A stretch of 8,332 nucleotides of DNA from an uncultured Eisenbergiella sp. (GCA_947626725.1 CANQTI010000081.1:1-8332), one strand, 5' to 3'; shown: positions 1 to 6,736, counted from the stretch's first letter. Notes: generated by a model from the letters alone, not told the origin. A program made the numbers and translations.

Positions 1-224
1 CATACTATACGGATGCGGAATATGAGGAGCGCCGCGCGAAGTACGATTTCGCCCGGCCCTTCACGAAGGAAAGTCTGTTGTATCGGGAAATTTTCGAAAA
101 GTACTATCCGGGACAGGCGAAGATGGTGCCCGATTTCTGGATGCCAAATAAGGATTGGGAAGGCTGCAACGTGGACGATCCCAGCGCCAGAGTGCTGGCC
201 AACTATGGCGACAGCGGGAAATAA
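1..224 (+). CDS. asnB: Asparagine synthetase B, C-terminal fragment
   Basis: Only the last 73 codons are in the window; the reading frame begins at base 3 and ends at TAA 222-224. The translated end carries FWMPNKDWEGC followed by DPSARVLANYGDSGK, which I recognise as the conserved tail of clostridial glutamine-hydrolysing asparagine synthetases. The full enzyme is cytosolic and makes asparagine from aspartate, ATP and glutamine. The N-terminal glutaminase domain and the ATP-pyrophosphatase core lie upstream, so their catalytic residues cannot be checked. The gene is followed at once by an intrinsic terminator, so it is transcriptionally separate from the two-component system downstream. Identification rests on recalled family similarity, not on a search. 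Confidence 0.88.
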   Translation, partial: YYTDAEYEERRAKYDFARPFTKESLLYREIFEKYYPGQAKMVPDFWMPNKDWEGCNVDDPSARVLANYGDSGK

Positions 225-252
225 GAAAACACGAAAATATGCGGGAACAGAG

Positions 253-280
253 ATCCGGCCCTTTGCGGGCCGGATTTTTT
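253..280 (+). terminator. Rho-independent terminator after asnB
   Basis: A perfect 9-bp stem (ATCCGGCCC at 253-261 and GGGCCGGAT at 267-275) closes a 5-nt TTTGC loop and runs directly into TTTTTT (275-280). It lies 28 nt past the asnB stop, on the same strand, and is a textbook intrinsic terminator. Confidence 0.93.
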
Positions 281-298
281 GTGCATGGGCCAAAAACC

Positions 299-315
299 GT
301 CATTTATCTGTCACT
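299..315 (+). promoter_or_regulatory. Putative response-regulator operator (site 1)
   Basis: Two hexamers, GTCATT (299-304) and GTCACT (310-315), form a direct repeat with an 11-bp period; over the full 11-bp units (299-309 and 310-320) 9 of 11 bases match. The second half-site ends 9 nt before the -10 element and occupies the place of a -35 box, for which there is no good match. The same arrangement recurs at 2255-2271 before the transporter genes. Direct repeats of about one helical turn are typical binding sites of OmpR/PhoB-family regulators, so the product of the gene just downstream is the natural candidate ligand. That binding is inference. Confidence 0.6.
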
Positions 316-321
316 TTTCTC

Positions 322-330
322 TGGTATAAT
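322..330 (+). promoter_or_regulatory. Extended -10 promoter of the two-component operon
   Basis: TGG (322-324) followed by a perfect TATAAT (325-330) forms an extended -10 element. No convincing -35 hexamer exists at 16-18 bp spacing, which fits an activator-dependent promoter using the direct repeat immediately upstream. Transcription would begin near 337, giving a 5' leader of about 58 nt before the regulator's GTG start. Confidence 0.75.
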
Positions 331-346
331 AAAATAGTAATTCTAT

Positions 347-368
347 GTCCGCACCGGATATGGCGGAC
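347..368 (+). other. Hairpin in the 5' leader of the regulator gene
   Basis: GTCCGC (347-352) and GCGGAC (363-368) form a 6-bp stem around a 10-nt loop, between the promoter and the ribosome binding site at 380-387. There is no following T-run, so it is not a terminator. It may only stabilise the mRNA 5' end. Confidence 0.35.
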
Positions 369-394
369 GGGCATTGACAGGGAGGAGATCAGCC

Positions 395-1081
395 GTGACG
401 GATTTATACTATATTGAAGACGATCCGAATATCGCGCTCGCCGTCAGGGAGTATCTGGAACCAAGGGGCTTTCGGGTGTCGGCCTGTGCGACGCTCGCGG
501 AGGCGAAGCGAAGATTGTATGAAAAGGTCCCGGCCTGTGTGCTGCTGGACTGGAATATGCCGGACGGGCGCGGCGACCGCTTCTGCCGATGGATCCGTGA
601 AAACTGGAGGGATCTGCCGGTGATCTTTCTCACCGTCCGCGGCGACAGCCCGGATATCGTGGCGGGCTTTCGAAACGGGGCGGACGATTATGTGGTGAAG
701 CCGTTTTCGCTGGAGGTGCTGTACTCCAGGATCCTGGCGGTGCTGCGCAGGACCGGCGGTACGGCGGAACGGTATCTTTCCTGCGGCGGGATTCGGATCG
801 ATCAGGACCGCCGCACCGTATCCTGCCGTTCGGAGGAGATTTCCCTGAGCGCGGCGGAGTATCAACTGCTGCTGTGCCTGATGCGGAACAGGGGAAGGAC
901 CGTCACCCGGGAAAAGCTCCTGGAGCAGGTATGGGATGTGAACGGAAACTATGTGAACGACAACACGCTGACCGTGACGATGAAACGGCTCCGCGATAAG
1001 CTTTCGCAGCCGGAATGCCTGAAGACGGTCAGAAGTGTGGGGTATCGCATGGAGGATATGAGCATGGAGGATACGATATGA
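395..1081 (+). CDS. OmpR/PhoB-family response regulator
   Basis: This 228-residue protein has a receiver domain (about 2-115) and a C-terminal winged-helix DNA-binding domain (about 128-224), the usual length and order for the family. Visible receiver landmarks are the acidic pair D9-D10, the phosphoacceptor D52 (in LLDWNMPDG), the switch threonine T80 and the conserved lysine K102 (VVKPF). The GTG start at 395 is chosen because GGGAGGAG (380-387) sits 7 nt before it; an in-frame TTG at 374 lies upstream of that site and would add seven unlikely residues. The last bases overlap the kinase start (ATGA, 1078-1081), so the two genes are translationally coupled. It probably binds the repeats at 299-315 and 2255-2271, controlling its own operon and the transporter. 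Its exact subfamily cannot be assigned without a search. Confidence 0.95.
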   Translation: MTDLYYIEDDPNIALAVREYLEPRGFRVSACATLAEAKRRLYEKVPACVLLDWNMPDGRGDRFCRWIRENWRDLPVIFLTVRGDSPDIVAGFRNGADDYVVKPFSLEVLYSRILAVLRRTGGTAERYLSCGGIRIDQDRRTVSCRSEEISLSAAEYQLLLCLMRNRGRTVTREKLLEQVWDVNGNYVNDNTLTVTMKRLRDKLSQPECLKTVRSVGYRMEDMSMEDTI

Positions 1082-2262
1082 ACAGCCGGAAAACGATATT
1101 CGTCACCTCCGGGTTTGTCCTCGCCGTCAGCATGATCGCCGCGGCCGTTTCCGTTCTGCTGGTTTCCCGGTATGACAGCAGGCTTTCCTTTGAACTGCTG
1201 AACGCGGTCTGTAGCGAGATCGCGGAGCGGGCGCCGGAAACACAAAGGGTCGTTTCCGCTGCGCTGAAGGAATATGCGGAAGGGTTCCCGGGCGGCGCGC
1301 CGAAGGGAGATTGGCTGTCTGTGCTGGGATACAGCGCGTCCGATTTTTCCCGTTTTTCATACAGACGGACCGTTCTCTTCGCGGCGGCCGGGCTGCTGGC
1401 CGGAATTTTTCTTTTCTTTTTCATATATCTTTCCCGGAACAGGGCCGAGGGGCGGCGGATCCGGGCGCTGACGGAATATCTGGAACAGGTGAACAGCGGG
1501 AGGGCGCCGATCCTTTCCGCTGTCGGAGAGGACGCCTTTTCCGGGCTGGAGGACGAGATCTATAAAACGGTGACGTTCCTTTACCAGACGAAGGATCAGG
1601 CGGTGCGGGCCGAAAACGATTTTGCGGAAAACCTGTCCAATATCGCACATCAGATCAAAACGCCGATCACCGCAGCCTCTCTGGCTGTTCAGAGGATGAA
1701 GCAGGGCTCTGACCGCGGCGCCCTGGAACAGATAGAAAAACAGCTTTCCCGTCTGGCTGATCTGGAGGAGACCCTGCTGGTCCTGGCCAGGCTGGACGCG
1801 GGAGCGCTGCTTTTGCGGAAGGAGGAGACGGATGTCTATACGCTGCTGATCCTTGCGGCGGATAATCTGCAGGAGCTTTTTGCGGGCGCGGCCGCTTCCG
1901 TCGAGATACCGGATCTGGGGGAGGTGCTGATCTCGGCGGATCGGGACTGGACGATGGAAGCGGTCATGAATCTGATGAAAAACTGTATGGAGCATGATCG
2001 GGGAGGAACCGTTCACTGTTCTTATGCGCAGAATCCGCTGTATACGGAAATCCTGATCTGGGATGAGGGGGAGGGCTTTGCAAAGGAGGATCTGCCTCAC
2101 GTTTTTGAACGGTTTTACCGGGGAAAAAATGCCGGAGAGGGCGGCATCGGGATCGGCCTGGCGCTGGCGAAGGAGATCGTTGAACGGCAGAACGGCACTC
2201 TGCGGGCCCAGAACAGACCCGGAGGCGGCGCCGTTTTTGAGATCCGATTTTACAGTCACTGA
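1078..2262 (+). CDS. Membrane sensor histidine kinase
   Basis: This 394-residue protein is the partner of the regulator upstream. It has a hydrophobic segment at about 7-29, an outward-facing loop at about 31-99, a second membrane segment at about 99-118, then a HAMP-like linker (about 119-175). The dimerisation/phosphoacceptor domain has H191 in the H-box HQIKTPI, and the ATP-binding HATPase domain covers about 286-391. In the latter I see the N-box around N298 and N302, the G1 motif DEGEGF (329-334), the F-box ERFYRGK (344-350) and the glycine-rich G2 stretch GIGIGLAL (356-363). The ATG at 1078 has GGAGG (1066-1070) 7 nt before it and overlaps the regulator stop. The H-box resembles that of Bce-type kinases, but their loop is very short (under about 25 residues) whereas this one is about 69, so it may sense directly. 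The last codons overlap the putative operator at 2255-2271. Confidence 0.95.
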   Translation: MNSRKTIFVTSGFVLAVSMIAAAVSVLLVSRYDSRLSFELLNAVCSEIAERAPETQRVVSAALKEYAEGFPGGAPKGDWLSVLGYSASDFSRFSYRRTVLFAAAGLLAGIFLFFFIYLSRNRAEGRRIRALTEYLEQVNSGRAPILSAVGEDAFSGLEDEIYKTVTFLYQTKDQAVRAENDFAENLSNIAHQIKTPITAASLAVQRMKQGSDRGALEQIEKQLSRLADLEETLLVLARLDAGALLLRKEETDVYTLLILAADNLQELFAGAAASVEIPDLGEVLISADRDWTMEAVMNLMKNCMEHDRGGTVHCSYAQNPLYTEILIWDEGEGFAKEDLPHVFERFYRGKNAGEGGIGIGLALAKEIVERQNGTLRAQNRPGGGAVFEIRFYSH

Positions 2263-2271
2263 GCTGTAACT
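2255..2271 (+). promoter_or_regulatory. Putative response-regulator operator (site 2)
   Basis: GTCACT (2255-2260) and GTAACT (2266-2271) repeat with the same 11-bp period, the same 5-nt gap ending in CT, and the same 9-nt distance to the -10 as the site before the regulator gene. The site straddles the stop codon of the kinase gene (2260-2262). An overlapping perfect inverted repeat, TTACAG-N8-CTGTAA (2250-2269), is also present; site 1 has no such inverted repeat, so the direct repeat is the likelier recognition element. Confidence 0.6.
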
Positions 2272-2277
2272 TTCATT

Positions 2278-2286
2278 TGCTACACT
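2278..2286 (+). promoter_or_regulatory. Internal promoter for the ABC transporter genes
   Basis: TGC-TACACT (2278-2286) is an extended -10 with a weaker hexamer than at site 1. No -35 hexamer is seen. Aligned on the -10 with the regulator promoter, 16 of 23 bases match from CTGT onward (308-330 against 2264-2286). No terminator lies between the kinase and ATPase genes, so read-through from the upstream promoter may also feed the transporter. Confidence 0.55.
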
Positions 2287-2292
2287 GTTCAT

Positions 2293-2479
2293 GGAAGAAA
2301 CCATGGGAGAACGGTCCTGCGGAGAAACGGAATGCGCCGAAAAGCGGGCAGGAGAATCCTGAAGGCGGACGGGAGAATCCTGAAGGCAGACGGGAAAATC
2401 CCAAAGACGGACAGGAAGGTCCCGAAGTCAGGATTGAACGTCCGTGGGCCGGTCAGACGGATGAAAGGAGAAAGGCGGA
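2293..2479 (+). other. Long untranslated leader of the transporter mRNA
   Basis: About 187 nt separate the predicted transcription start from the ATPase ATG. The stretch is purine-rich on the + strand and contains four 21-bp tandem repeats (2350-2433). A possible 6-bp long-range stem joins ACGGAC (2407-2412) to GTCCGT (2440-2445), bringing the last repeat into a loop. I see no T-run terminator and no recognised riboswitch consensus. A short basic frame opens at ATG 2332 with GGAG 7 nt upstream; it stays open through the repeats and runs out of frame into the ATPase gene. I do not call it a gene. Confidence 0.45.
2350..2433 (+). repeat. Four tandem copies of a 21-bp repeat
   Basis: Copies lie at 2350-2370, 2371-2391, 2392-2412 and 2413-2433. 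Copies 1 and 2 differ at 2 of 21 positions, copies 2 and 3 at 5, and copy 4 is more diverged; a decayed trace (about 12 of 21) precedes them at 2329-2349. Each unit starts with a core like GGGAGAATCC, in which GGA/TCC or GGGA/TCCC can form a tiny stem. Because 21 is a multiple of three, two frames stay open: one gives heptads ENPEGGR, ENPEGRR, ENPKDGQ; the other gives RILKADG twice, then KIPKTDR. The third frame is stopped by TGA in copies 1 and 2. Confidence 0.8.
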
Positions 2480-3160
2480 ATGGAAATTCTGAAATGCGAG
2501 GGGCTCAGGAAGGTATACGGTTCCGGGCGCGGTCAGGTGACGGCGCTGGACGGGATCGATCTGTCCGTGAGCAAAGGGGAATTTGTGGCGATCCTGGGCG
2601 CCTCCGGGTCGGGGAAGTCCACACTTCTGCATATTCTGGGGACCGTGGAAAGGCCCACGGGCGGCAGGGTCATCGTCAGCGGGACGGATCTTTCCAAGCT
2701 GGATCAGACGCAGGCGGCCCTCTTCCGGCGCAGGAAGGTGGGGCTGGTATATCAGTTTTACAACCTGATCCCCACGCTCACGGCGGAGAAAAACATTTTG
2801 TTGCCGCTGACGCTCGATAAGAAAAAGCCGGATCGGGAGCTTTTTGACAGGATCACGGGCGCGCTCGGGATCGCCGATAAGCTGGATGCCCTGCCGGATC
2901 AGCTGTCCGGCGGCGAGCAGCAGAGGGTGGCGGTCGCGCGGGCTCTGATCTATCGGCCCGCCCTGCTTCTGGCGGACGAGCCCACCGGGAATCTCGACCA
3001 GAAAAATTCCAAAGAGGTCGTCGACATGCTGAAGCTGTCGAACCGCGGTCTGGAGCAGACCATCCTGCTGATCACCCACGATGAAAAGGTCGCAATGGAG
3101 GCGGAGCGCGTCATTACGATCGAGGATGGGCGCATCATCGGCGATGAGAGACGGAGGTGA
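2480..3160 (+). CDS. ABC transporter ATP-binding protein (LolD/MacB/BceA type)
   Basis: This 226-residue single-domain ATPase has the usual length for the family that drives FtsX-type permeases from the cytoplasmic face. All motifs are intact: Walker A GASGSGKST (40-48, lysine K46), Q-loop glutamine Q92 in YQFYNL, signature LSGGEQQR (142-149), Walker B ALLLADEP (161-168, catalytic glutamate E167), D-loop NLD (171-173) and switch histidine H200. The ATG at 2480 has AAAGGAG (2464-2470) 9 nt upstream. The gene ends in TGA 3158-3160, and the ribosome binding site of the permease gene is embedded in its last codons, so the two are co-translated as one transporter. ATP binding and hydrolysis are clear; the substrate cannot be told from this subunit. 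Confidence 0.95.
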   Translation: MEILKCEGLRKVYGSGRGQVTALDGIDLSVSKGEFVAILGASGSGKSTLLHILGTVERPTGGRVIVSGTDLSKLDQTQAALFRRRKVGLVYQFYNLIPTLTAEKNILLPLTLDKKKPDRELFDRITGALGIADKLDALPDQLSGGEQQRVAVARALIYRPALLLADEPTGNLDQKNSKEVVDMLKLSNRGLEQTILLITHDEKVAMEAERVITIEDGRIIGDERRR

Positions 3161-3165
3161 CGGAT

Positions 3166-5364
3166 ATGCGCGAAAAACGTTCTTTCGGGCTGGCTGTCAG
3201 GGTCTCGGCGTTCATTTCCGCTCTGCTCTTATCCCTGCTGTGCGGGCTGTTTTACAACGCGTGGAAATATGAGGCGGAACGGATCGAGGCGGAGGAGGGC
3301 GGCTGGCACAGCCGCATCGCCGGGGATTTTTCTGAGGAGGATCTGGAAGCGATAAAAAATTTCGCCAACGTGGAGGACGCGGTGCGGAATGAAAAGGGAT
3401 ACGGGGGAACGGAACCGGCGGCGGATATTTATTTCAGCGATAAGGGGGCGGTTTTGAAGGACACGCCCCATATCGCCGAGCTGCTGGGCGTCCCACAGGA
3501 AAGGATCGTTTACAACGGTGCGCTTTTGGCCATGTATCTGATCCGGGCCCCCGGCGATACGGCGCCGCGGCTGCTTTTCCCGCTGTTTCTCCTGATCACG
3601 CTGGCTGCTTCCTTTTCGCTGATCGTCATCATCCATAATTCCTTTGCGCTGTCCATGAATGCCCGGATCCATCAACTCGGCATTCTTTCGAGCGTCGGGG
3701 CTTCGCCGGGGCAGATCCGGATCTATCTCCTGTGGGAGGCGGCTGTTCTCTGCGCGGGACCGGTCATCGCGGGGAACCTGCTCGGCATCGCCGGGAGCGC
3801 GGTGCTGGTCCGGCTGACCAATGTTTTTCCGGGGAACAGCGTCCCGGGACGGCATCAGGCAGTCTTCGGCTATCATCCGCTGGTGCTGGCGCTGACATTT
3901 TTTGCGACGTTTCTGACGGTATGGATCTCCGCGCGGCTTCCGGCCAGGCGGCTGAGCAGGCTGACGCCGCTGGAGGCGATCAAAAATGTCGGAGAGCTGC
4001 AGCTGAAGCGCAAAAAGGCATCCCCCCTGCTTTCGCGGCTGTTCGGCGTGGAAGGCGAGCTGGCGGGCAATGCGCTGCGGGCGCAGAGAAAGGCTCTGCG
4101 GACGGCGGCCCTGTCGTTTCTGTTTTCCTTCCTGGCGTTCGCGCTCATGCAGTGTGTTTTTACGCTTTCCCGGATCAGTACCGGGGAAACCTATTTTGAA
4201 CGGTATCAGGATGTGTGGGATATCATGGCGGCCGTCAGGGAGACAGGGATAGAGGATTTTAAAGAGACGGCGGCCGTCCGGGAACTGGAGGGCGTGGAAA
4301 ATGCCATCGCTTATCAAAAGGCTGTGGCCAAAAGGATCGTCGCCGAAGCGGAAATGAGCGAAGAACTGCGGTCTCTCGGCGGGTTTTCACAGGCTTCCGG
4401 GGACAGTGCGGTGCAGACGGACGGCGGCTGGCTGGTGAACGCGCCGATCGCCATCCTGGACGACCAAAGCTTTTCCGCCTATTGTGAGCAGATCGGCGTC
4501 CCGCCGCGGCTGGACGGGGCGGTGGTGCTGAACCGGATCCGGGACGTGACGGATCCGGATTTTAGGCATCCGGTTTTTCTGCCCTATCTGAAAGCGCCGG
4601 ATGCGGGGGGAAATGCGGTCAGCGTTCTGAGACAGTACGGCAATGAGACGATGACGGCCGAGATCCCCGTCCTGGCCTATACGCAGGAGGTTCCTCCGCT
4701 GCGGGAGGAATACGCGACGCTGGATCATTATGAGCTGGTGCATTTTCTCCCGGCATCCCTGTGGAAGGAGATAAAGAACCGGATCGGGGGAGCGGAGGAG
4801 GACAGCTATCTCTGCGTTAAGGCCAGGGAGGGCGTGACGTCGGAGGAACTGACGGCATTGCAGGGAGAGATCGGTCGACTCTGCGATGGGAAATATACCC
4901 TGGAACAGGAAAACCGCATTCAGGAATATGAGATGAACGACAGGCAGATACGGGGGATGATGACCGTCTTCGGGGCCTTCTGCGCGCTGCTGGCGGTCAT
5001 CGGCATCGGCAATGTGTTTTCCAATACGCTGGGCTTCGTACACCAGAGAAGGCGGGAATTCGCCCGCTATATGTCGGTGGGGATGACGCCCGGGGAAATG
5101 CGGAAGCTGTTCTGCGCGGAGGCGCTGGTGACCGCCGTCCGCCCGGTTCTGCTCAGCCTTCCTGTCGTCATCGCCGCGGTATGGGGTATGCTGCGGGCGA
5201 GCTATATGGAGGCGGACGTTTTTCTGGCGGAAGCGCCGTTTCTGCCGATCCTTTGGTTCATGCTGGCCATAGCGGGCTCCGTGGCCTGCGCCTATTTCCT
5301 GGCCTGGCGGAATGTGCGTACGATCAGCCTGGCGGAGGTGCTTCGGGACGACAGCATGCTGTAA
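3166..5364 (+). CDS. FtsX-like ABC transporter permease
   Basis: This 732-residue membrane protein is the partner of the ATPase just upstream. By hydrophobicity I see eight membrane segments, at about 9-30, 136-160, 187-215, 237-258, 313-335, 597-620, 652-675 and 691-714. They form two MacB-like halves (one segment, an extracellular domain, three segments). The first extracellular domain is about 31-135 and the second is large, about 336-596. The two FtsX regions carry matching cytoplasmic stretches, RIHQLGILSSVGASPGQI (168-184 region) and RRREFARYMSVGMTPGEM (628-645 region). The ATG at 3166 is chosen because GGAGG (3153-3157) lies 8 nt before it; a GTG at 3157 overlaps that site. Such type VII transporters usually work by mechanotransmission, expelling or detaching envelope-active compounds. 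Classical BceB has ten segments and one large domain, so this is related but distinct. Substrate unknown. Confidence 0.92.
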   Translation: MREKRSFGLAVRVSAFISALLLSLLCGLFYNAWKYEAERIEAEEGGWHSRIAGDFSEEDLEAIKNFANVEDAVRNEKGYGGTEPAADIYFSDKGAVLKDTPHIAELLGVPQERIVYNGALLAMYLIRAPGDTAPRLLFPLFLLITLAASFSLIVIIHNSFALSMNARIHQLGILSSVGASPGQIRIYLLWEAAVLCAGPVIAGNLLGIAGSAVLVRLTNVFPGNSVPGRHQAVFGYHPLVLALTFFATFLTVWISARLPARRLSRLTPLEAIKNVGELQLKRKKASPLLSRLFGVEGELAGNALRAQRKALRTAALSFLFSFLAFALMQCVFTLSRISTGETYFERYQDVWDIMAAVRETGIEDFKETAAVRELEGVENAIAYQKAVAKRIVAEAEMSEELRSLGGFSQASGDSAVQTDGGWLVNAPIAILDDQSFSAYCEQIGVPPRLDGAVVLNRIRDVTDPDFRHPVFLPYLKAPDAGGNAVSVLRQYGNETMTAEIPVLAYTQEVPPLREEYATLDHYELVHFLPASLWKEIKNRIGGAEEDSYLCVKAREGVTSEELTALQGEIGRLCDGKYTLEQENRIQEYEMNDRQIRGMMTVFGAFCALLAVIGIGNVFSNTLGFVHQRRREFARYMSVGMTPGEMRKLFCAEALVTAVRPVLLSLPVVIAAVWGMLRASYMEADVFLAEAPFLPILWFMLAIAGSVACAYFLAWRNVRTISLAEVLRDDSML

Positions 5365-5371
5365 ATGCGAT

Positions 5372-5395
5372 GGAGGGACGCCGCGGCGTCCCTCC
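5372..5395. terminator. Hairpin between convergent genes, probable bidirectional terminator
   Basis: The 24 bases are a perfect palindrome: 5372-5383 is the reverse complement of 5384-5395. As RNA it gives a 10-bp G+C-rich stem with a CGCG loop. It sits 8 nt after the permease stop and 9 nt before the stop of the oppositely oriented ATPase gene. The following T-rich stretch on the + strand is weak (GGTTTCTT) and there is none on the - strand, so termination efficiency is uncertain. Confidence 0.65.
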
Positions 5396-5403
5396 CGGTT
5401 TCT

Positions 5404-6705
5404 TCATTCAACGGCCGAGATCTGTTCGATGGCGTACAGCGGCAGGTTTATAAGCCAGTCTTCTTTTTTGAAGTCTGTCATCGATGTTCGGACAGATACC
5501 TTTGGCGAGAATTTCTCATGGTAGGTTTTCAGGCTTTTGGCCTTTAAGTTCACCTCCGCTTTTACTTCCAGCGGAATGATCTGCCCGCCCATATCGATGA
5601 TGAAATCGACTTCACAGGAGCCCCGGTCATTGGTGTAATAATATAGGTTCAGATCGTCGATCGTTTTGAGCTGCTGACAGACATACTGTTCTGTGAGAGC
5701 GCCCTTGAATTCCGTGAACAGACCGCTCCCGTCAAGCAGTGTGCTCTGATGAAGTCCTGCCATACAGCCGAGCAGCCCGACATCGACTAGAAACAGCTTG
5801 AACGCTTTCAGGTCCTCATATGCCTTTAAAGGAATGCCCGCGGCATTCACACGGCTGACTTTGTGGACAAGCCCGCAGTCGCACAGCCACATGATCGCGA
5901 TTTCATATTCCTTCGCACGGGCTCCCTCGCGAAGAAGACCGTAGACGAATTTTTTGTTTTCCTTTGCGAGCTGGGAAGGGATGCTGTTCCACAGCATACG
6001 GATCCTGGGGACGATCTCATTCGGCGCATGTTTGGAAAAATCCTGTTCATAAGCGGCCAGGATCCTTTTTTGGATCTCACAGACTTCGTTGAAGTCTTTG
6101 TTTTCCGAAAAGCGCTGTACCGCTTCGGGCATACCGCCCACAAAATAATATTGTTTTAGGGCATCGATATATGTTTGCCTGAAACCAGAGATCATTTGGA
6201 AATTTTTTTCTCCCAGAAGCTCTGCAAAACGTTCCATGCCCAGCGCCATCAAAAATTCTTTGAAGGAGAGCGGATAGAGCTTCAGAAAATCAACCTTGCC
6301 GACAGGGAAGGAAGTGCCTCCGTGCAAAGCGATCCCAAGCAGGGAACCGGCGCACACGATATGATATTGCGGCGCATTTTCACAGAAGTATTTGAGAGAG
6401 GTCAGGGCTCTCGGAACTTCCTGCACTTCGTCAAAGATCAGCAGTGTGCTGTCGGGATGGATCTTTTTGCCGGAATAAAGCTCCAGGCCCATGATCAGAC
6501 GCTCGGTGTTCAGGTCGGAGGCGAAAAGCTCCGCCATTCTGGAATTGGAATCAAAGTTGATATATACGGTGTCTGCGTACGCTTGTTTTCCGAATTCTCT
6601 CATCAGCCATGTTTTGCCAACCTGTCTCGCCCCTTCGATGATCAGCGGCTTGCGATATTTGTGCTCCTTCCATTTCATCAGTTTTTCGATCGCGGTCCGG
6701 TACAT
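5404..6705 (-). CDS. AAA-type ATPase with DUF4143 C-terminal domain
   Basis: This 433-residue protein belongs to the widespread family of predicted P-loop ATPases with a DUF4143 C-terminus. Walker A is GARQVGKT (25-32) and Walker B is LLIFDEVQ (88-95, D92-E93); a sensor-like CAGSLLG follows (119-124 region). The C-terminal part has VDFIIDMGG then PLEVKA (366-383 region), with D367, E380 and K382 spaced as in PD-(D/E)XK nuclease folds, a relationship described for this domain. The ATG at 6705 is chosen over one 17 codons upstream because GGGGGTG lies 7 nt before it and the upstream ATG falls above the -10 promoter element. The gene stands alone on the - strand with its own promoter, and its G+C looks lower than that of its neighbours, which hints at transfer. 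The biological role of the family is not established; no partner gene is adjacent. Confidence 0.92.
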   Translation of the reverse strand: MYRTAIEKLMKWKEHKYRKPLIIEGARQVGKTWLMREFGKQAYADTVYINFDSNSRMAELFASDLNTERLIMGLELYSGKKIHPDSTLLIFDEVQEVPRALTSLKYFCENAPQYHIVCAGSLLGIALHGGTSFPVGKVDFLKLYPLSFKEFLMALGMERFAELLGEKNFQMISGFRQTYIDALKQYYFVGGMPEAVQRFSENKDFNEVCEIQKRILAAYEQDFSKHAPNEIVPRIRMLWNSIPSQLAKENKKFVYGLLREGARAKEYEIAIMWLCDCGLVHKVSRVNAAGIPLKAYEDLKAFKLFLVDVGLLGCMAGLHQSTLLDGSGLFTEFKGALTEQYVCQQLKTIDDLNLYYYTNDRGSCEVDFIIDMGGQIIPLEVKAEVNLKAKSLKTYHEKFSPKVSVRTSMTDFKKEDWLINLPLYAIEQISAVE

Positions 6706-6736
6706 AGATACACCCCCGTTTTTATGATATGAGTAT

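Noticed and set aside
374..394. Upstream TTG start for the response regulator
   Set aside because: It lies before the ribosome binding site at 380-387, which is correctly spaced for GTG 395, and adds residues not typical of the family.
1357..2304. Long open frame antisense to the kinase gene (315 codons)
   Set aside because: It lies wholly opposite a clearly coding frame with intact kinase motifs, shows no recognisable domain, and is expected by chance in G+C-rich coding DNA.
2350..2433. CRISPR-like array
   Set aside because: The 21-bp units are directly contiguous with no spacers and are diverged from one another.
3157..3165. GTG start of the permease overlapping the ATPase stop
   Set aside because: The only Shine-Dalgarno sequence (3153-3157) overlaps that GTG; ATG 3166 is at proper spacing.
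3229..4317. Long open frame antisense to the permease gene (362 codons)
   Set aside because: Very arginine/glutamine-rich translation, no domain or promoter seen; a shadow of the permease reading frame.
2480..5364. Naming the transporter genes bceA and bceB
   Set aside because: The ATPase motifs are shared by many families and the permease topology differs from BceB, so gene symbols would overstate the evidence.
6175..6732. Open frame of 185 codons on the + strand opposite the ATPase gene
   Set aside because: Overlaps the ATPase Walker motifs on the other strand and resembles no known protein.
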